From the NCBI GenBank assembly GCA_038213435.1, contig JBBQTI010000006.1, positions 1 to 64,000 of the forward strand: DNA of 64,000 bases, written 5' to 3'. The notes below the pieces were generated by a model. It did not search any database. It was not told the DNA's origin and worked only from the letters and a program-made list of their open reading frames with translations. Shown here one piece after another: positions 61,042 to 64,000 of the stretch (its first letter is position 1; the number at the start of each line of letters is the position of its first letter). Both the position numbers and the translations under genes were made by a program. The stretch is from PALSA-610 sp038213435 (GTDB taxonomy: Bacteria; Actinomycetota; Acidimicrobiia; IMCC26256; PALSA-610).

Positions 61042-61620
61042 ATGACCGGAAGCCGAGCCGCCGAGACCGCCGCTCGAAAGAAGCGGCTCATCGCGGCCGC
61101 GGTGGCTCTTGCCGCCGAAGGAGGCTACGACGCGGTCCAGATGCGTGATGTCGCGGCGCGCGCCGAGGTCGCTCTGGGAACGCTGTACCGGCACTACGCA
61201 TCAAAGGATCAGCTGCTGCTCGCGGCGATGGCCCAACAGGCCGCGACCCTGCGCGAGCGGCTCGTGCAACGACCACCGAACGGCGACACGCCCGCGGCGC
61301 GGGTTTCCGCCGTGCTCAAGCGTGCGTCGCGCGCGCTCGAGCGCGCGCCCCTCGTCACCAAGGCGATGCTCGCGGCCATGTCGTCCTCCGAGGCGGCCGC
61401 AGTCCCGTTGAAGCACGAGATCCACTCGACGTTGCGCGCGATCATTGCCGATGTCGTCGACGGTGACGGACACTGCACGACCTTCGGCGATCTCGACGGC
61501 ATCGTCCGCGTGCTCGGGTCGGTGTGGTTCGCGGAGCTCACCTACTGGAGCAACGGCTTGGACCCTTCGTCGTCGATGGGCGACAACCTCGCGTCTGCCG
61601 CCGAGCTTCTCCTCGCCTGA
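61042..61620 (+). CDS. kstR: TetR-family repressor, KstR-like
   Basis: The 192-residue protein has the TetR helix-turn-helix GGYDAVQMRDVAARAEVALGTLYRHYASKDQLL, close to KstR (Rv3574), which represses cholesterol catabolism until a steroid-CoA ligand binds. The second half (VLKRASRALERAPLVTKAML, VLGSVWFAELTYWSNG) keeps KstR-like residues in the ligand-binding domain. A matching operator is found upstream. The named symbol is inferred from this similarity plus the operator. Confidence 0.8.
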   Translation: MTGSRAAETAARKKRLIAAAVALAAEGGYDAVQMRDVAARAEVALGTLYRHYASKDQLLLAAMAQQAATLRERLVQRPPNGDTPAARVSAVLKRASRALERAPLVTKAMLAAMSSSEAAAVPLKHEIHSTLRAIIADVVDGDGHCTTFGDLDGIVRVLGSVWFAELTYWSNGLDPSSSMGDNLASAAELLLA

Positions 61621-61627
61621 GACCGGT

Positions 61628-62380
61628 TCACACGGCCGGAGCGTTCATCCGGGCACGCACCTCACCGAGCACCGCCGCGTTGGCGGGGTCGCTCGCGTCG
61701 ACGGGACCGAGGATGATCCACGCGGCGCCGGCGCCGACATACGGCCGCAGTCGATTGGCGAGCGCGGCTGCGCCCTCTTCGAGGGGGCGCGCCAAGCCGC
61801 CCCACGTGAGCGTCGCGTGGGGCGAGATCTCGCGCACGAGCGCCGCCTGCTGCGCGAATCGCTCGGGCTCCGTACCCCAGGAGTTCCAGCCGTCGGCGAT
61901 CGCGACGATCTCGCGCACCTGCGCGGCGCGTCCGCCGACCCACACCGGAAAGTCGCCCCCCGCCGCCGCGCGCACCGCCTCGTGCAGCGCGTTGACCCGG
62001 TCGACCATCGAGCCGAACGCGAGCCCGAAGGCCTCGCCTTCGGCTCGGCTCAGGGAATCGCCCGCGCCGATCGCGGCAATCAGGCGACCGCCGCTCACGC
62101 GCTGCGCAGTGGCGAATGAGTTCGCGAGCGTGGCGGGTGGTCGCAACGTCGCGCGCGCGACGAGCGTGCCCACGTGCACCCGTTCGGTTTCGGCTGCGAC
62201 CGCGCCGAGCAGCGCGAAGCACTCGAGCGCCGGTCGGCGGTTCGGCGGGTCGCCGCGCCAGAGATGGTCGTACACGAACACGCCGTCGAGCTCGGCCGCC
62301 TCGGCCGCCCGCGCCACATTGATCGGGATCTCGGGATCGTCGACGAACGACGGGAGCGCCTGCCCGATCCGAACGGTCAT
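61628..62380 (-). CDS. LLM class F420-dependent oxidoreductase
   Basis: The 250-residue TIM-barrel protein has MTVRIGQALPSFVDDPE, VFVYDHLWRGD, RVHVGTLVARATLRPPATLA, SGGRLIAAIGAGDSLSRAEG and WNSWGTEPERFAQQ. It is shorter than the two at 32-34 kb. It overlaps the ROK kinase gene by 4 bp (ATGA), so they are co-translated. Confidence 0.85.
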   Translation of the reverse strand: MTVRIGQALPSFVDDPEIPINVARAAEAAELDGVFVYDHLWRGDPPNRRPALECFALLGAVAAETERVHVGTLVARATLRPPATLANSFATAQRVSGGRLIAAIGAGDSLSRAEGEAFGLAFGSMVDRVNALHEAVRAAAGGDFPVWVGGRAAQVREIVAIADGWNSWGTEPERFAQQAALVREISPHATLTWGGLARPLEEGAAALANRLRPYVGAGAAWIILGPVDASDPANAAVLGEVRARMNAPAV

Positions 62381-63315
62381 GCCGGCAGGCTCCGGGCGAG
62401 CACGGCCGCGCCGACGGCCCCGGCTCGCTCCCCCAGCTGCGCGGGGACGATCGCGACGGGTGGTCGGTAGTCGACGCCCTCGACGTGCCGGCCGAACGCC
62501 TCGCGCACCGGGCCGAAGAGCAACGGGCCGAGCTCGACGAGGCCGCCGGCGATCACGATGCATTCGGGATCGAGGATGTTCGCGAGACCTGAGAGTCCGA
62601 GCGCGACGCTCTCCGCGTACTCGACGAGGAGCGAACGTGCGTCGGCGTCGCCGCGGGCCGCGGCGACGCCGACGTGGGTGCCCGTGACCGCGCTCGGATC
62701 GCCGCCGGCGGCCGCCACCAATGCCTCGCCGCCGACCGTCGCGACCAGCTCGCGGGCCATCCGGCCGAGCGCGGTCCCCGATGCGATCGACTCCCAGTGG
62801 CCGCGCTCACCGCATGCGCACACCGGGCCATCGGGATCGACGGTGAAGTGCCCGATCTCCGCGCCGAAGTTGTGCGCGCCCCGGTACATCCGGCCGTCGA
62901 GGAGCAAACCTCCGCCGATGCCGGTGCCGAGTGTCACGAGCAGCACGTGGCGGCGGCCCACCGCGGCGCCGTAGGTCACCTCCCCCAGCGTCGCGACCGC
63001 CGCGTCGTTGTCGACCGCGACGGAATGCCCCGTCGCGGCCGCGAGTGCGTCGCGCAACGGCGCCTCTCGGATGTTCGGCAGGTTCGGGGCGTATCGCACG
63101 ACGCCCGTTCGGTCGACGAGCCCGGCCGCGCCCACCCCGATCGGCGCACCGGCCGCTGCGAGTCGGTTCACGATCGAAGCACCGGTCGCGACCAGCGCGT
63201 CGAGCCCGGCGTGCGGTGAAGCCAGACGCTCCTCGCGCAGCACCGTGCCGTCGTCGGCGAGGAGCACGCCGAGCACTTTGGTGCCGCCGATGTCGAGACC
63301 GATCGTCGGGACCAT
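62377..63315 (-). CDS. glk: ROK family glucokinase
   Basis: The 312-residue sugar kinase has the ATP-binding start PTIGLDIGGTKVLGVLL, the ROK core LGTGIGGGLLLDGRMYRGAHN, EIGHFTVDPDGPVCACGERG and the C-terminal VIAGGLVELGP. In the zinc site CxCGxxGC the last Cys is His (GERGHWESIASG), as in some actinobacterial ROK kinases. Upstream and downstream genes match the Streptomyces-type glucokinase neighbourhood. Confidence 0.9.
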   Translation of the reverse strand: MVPTIGLDIGGTKVLGVLLADDGTVLREERLASPHAGLDALVATGASIVNRLAAAGAPIGVGAAGLVDRTGVVRYAPNLPNIREAPLRDALAAATGHSVAVDNDAAVATLGEVTYGAAVGRRHVLLVTLGTGIGGGLLLDGRMYRGAHNFGAEIGHFTVDPDGPVCACGERGHWESIASGTALGRMARELVATVGGEALVAAAGGDPSAVTGTHVGVAAARGDADARSLLVEYAESVALGLSGLANILDPECIVIAGGLVELGPLLFGPVREAFGRHVEGVDYRPPVAIVPAQLGERAGAVGAAVLARSLPA

Positions 63316-63320
63316 GAGAG

Positions 63321-63539
63321 CTACGACGGGTCTGCGTCGATGTCGATGTGATGCACGCGTCCCTCGCGCGGCTCGGTTCTCCCGACCCGGGACGTCGGCC
63401 CCGCACCCCGTTGCGACTCGACGAACTCGTCCGCCGCGTCGAGCACGCTGCGCATCGCGCGGAGCATCTCGTGCGCCGCGTTCCACAGGTGGTCGAGCGT
63501 GTCGCCGTCGCCAGGTGCGCCGGGCGGACCCTGCTCCAT
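63321..63539 (-). CDS. Small acidic protein of unknown function
   Basis: The 72-residue product has one amphipathic helix (LDHLWNAAHEMLRAMRSVLDA) and an acidic C-terminus (HHIDIDADPS). Similar short proteins lie between glucokinase and ArsA-type ATPase genes in actinobacteria. The ATG overlaps the stop of the ArsA-type gene (ATGA). Confidence 0.6.
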   Translation of the reverse strand: MEQGPPGAPGDGDTLDHLWNAAHEMLRAMRSVLDAADEFVESQRGAGPTSRVGRTEPREGRVHHIDIDADPS

Positions 63540-64000
63540 CAGACGAACTCGACGACGAGGCGGTCGTCGACGAAGCGCGCACCCGCCACTTCACGACGAA
63601 CGAGACTGTCGGGCAGCACGAGCGCTCGCCGGTGCGGCCCGACCGTCAGCACGAGCTCGTCACCGGTGCGGCCGAGCTGCACGTCGTCGCGCTCGGTGAA
63701 CGGAAGCTGCACCGAAAGCAGCAGCGCGTCGCCCGAGGCGTCGACCTGGAACGGCTCGGTGCGGGAGAGTCGCCCCGCGACGTCGGTGTTGCCGTAGAGG
63801 TTCTTGGCGAAGATCGACAACGCCGGCATGCCGACGACTTCCTCGTTGGCGAGCTCGGCCGCGAGCAGCGGCAGTGGTGCGAACGCGTCGGCGATCACGT
63901 CGAGGTGCGCCGATTGCGTCACCCGCCACTGCGCCAGCCAGGGATGGTCGAGCTCGGGCGGCAAGATGCGGTTCGCGATCACCGCGTCGACGTGGTAGCC
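63539..64000 (-). CDS. ArsA/GET3-type ATPase, C-terminal part (runs off the edge)
   Basis: The last 153 residues of a protein whose start is beyond the right edge. The frame continues from the window edge (GYHVDAVIANRILPPELD) and has the C-terminal HSP20-like strand-rich domain of actinobacterial ArsA proteins (FQVDASGDALLLSVQLPF, DVQLGRTGDELVLTV, ALVLPDSLVRREVAGARFVD). These ATPases relate to anion pumps and tail-anchor targeting; the P-loop is outside the window. Confidence 0.75.
   Translation of the reverse strand, partial: GYHVDAVIANRILPPELDHPWLAQWRVTQSAHLDVIADAFAPLPLLAAELANEEVVGMPALSIFAKNLYGNTDVAGRLSRTEPFQVDASGDALLLSVQLPFTERDDVQLGRTGDELVLTVGPHRRALVLPDSLVRREVAGARFVDDRLVVEFV

Noticed and set aside
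1..64000. tRNA or rRNA genes
   Set aside because: I saw no cloverleaf or rRNA-like sequence; a scan by covariance model would be decisive.

Overview
The window is high-GC actinobacterial chromosome, most likely from the class Acidimicrobiia or a close relative. The evidence is the actinobacterial order of the trmD-rimM-khpA-rpsP-ffh-ftsY-smc-mutM-rnc-plsX-rpmF-DUF177-coaD-rsmD-recG block, several F420-type (LLM) oxidoreductases, a GTP-dependent PEP carboxykinase, SARP (BTAD) regulators and a KstR-like repressor. Species cannot be named from sequence alone. I saw no rRNA, tRNA, CRISPR array, intact insertion sequence or prophage.

Layout. 1-4900 is a decayed, accessory stretch: a SARP-alpha/beta hydrolase gene that runs out of frame into a dead cyclase domain, a DUF4242 gene, a secreted protein, remnants of dprA, and a perfect 59-bp direct repeat 4 kb apart. 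4995-25049 is a long minus-strand housekeeping block. It runs from DhaL/FakA-like kinase and recG through fatty acid/phospholipid synthesis (plsX, an ACP-like protein), RNase III, mutM, smc, the SRP pathway (ftsY, ffh), 30S/50S maturation (rpsP, khpA, rimM, trmD, rplS) to yraN and an enoyl-CoA hydratase. Many genes overlap by 4 bp (ATGA or GTGA), which implies translational coupling. rpmB and a cold-shock-like gene diverge from it at 25 kb.

25.6-41 kb carries central metabolism (pckG, ddl, an acyl-CoA synthetase), two LLM oxidoreductases, a galT plus two tandem galactokinase genes, a HIT protein and a small operon of membrane and PH-domain proteins. 41-50 kb holds a UvrD-like helicase, a stand-alone sigma region 4 protein preceded by a cascade of mini-ORFs, a PLP decarboxylase, a DinB-MOSC fusion and a 914-residue cyclase/NTPase/TPR regulator. 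50-64 kb has a SARP with an epoxide-hydrolase-like enzyme and a flavoprotein, rmuC, purK, alpha-methylacyl-CoA racemase, an IS110 scrap next to a truncated pilin-like gene, a KstR-like repressor with a matching operator, an LLM oxidoreductase, a ROK glucokinase and the 3' part of an ArsA-type ATPase that runs off the right edge.

The most unusual points are: an ACP-like protein in the plsX-rnc interval with Asp in place of the phosphopantetheine serine; three tandem mini-ORFs (MGSKS, MRTTA, MRTTA) coupled by ATGA overlaps into the sigma-like gene; a pseudo-cyclase joined to a SARP-hydrolase gene across a GTT-TGA +1 boundary; and a KstR-type operator in front of a KstR-like gene. All calls are from reading the sequence; no database search was run.
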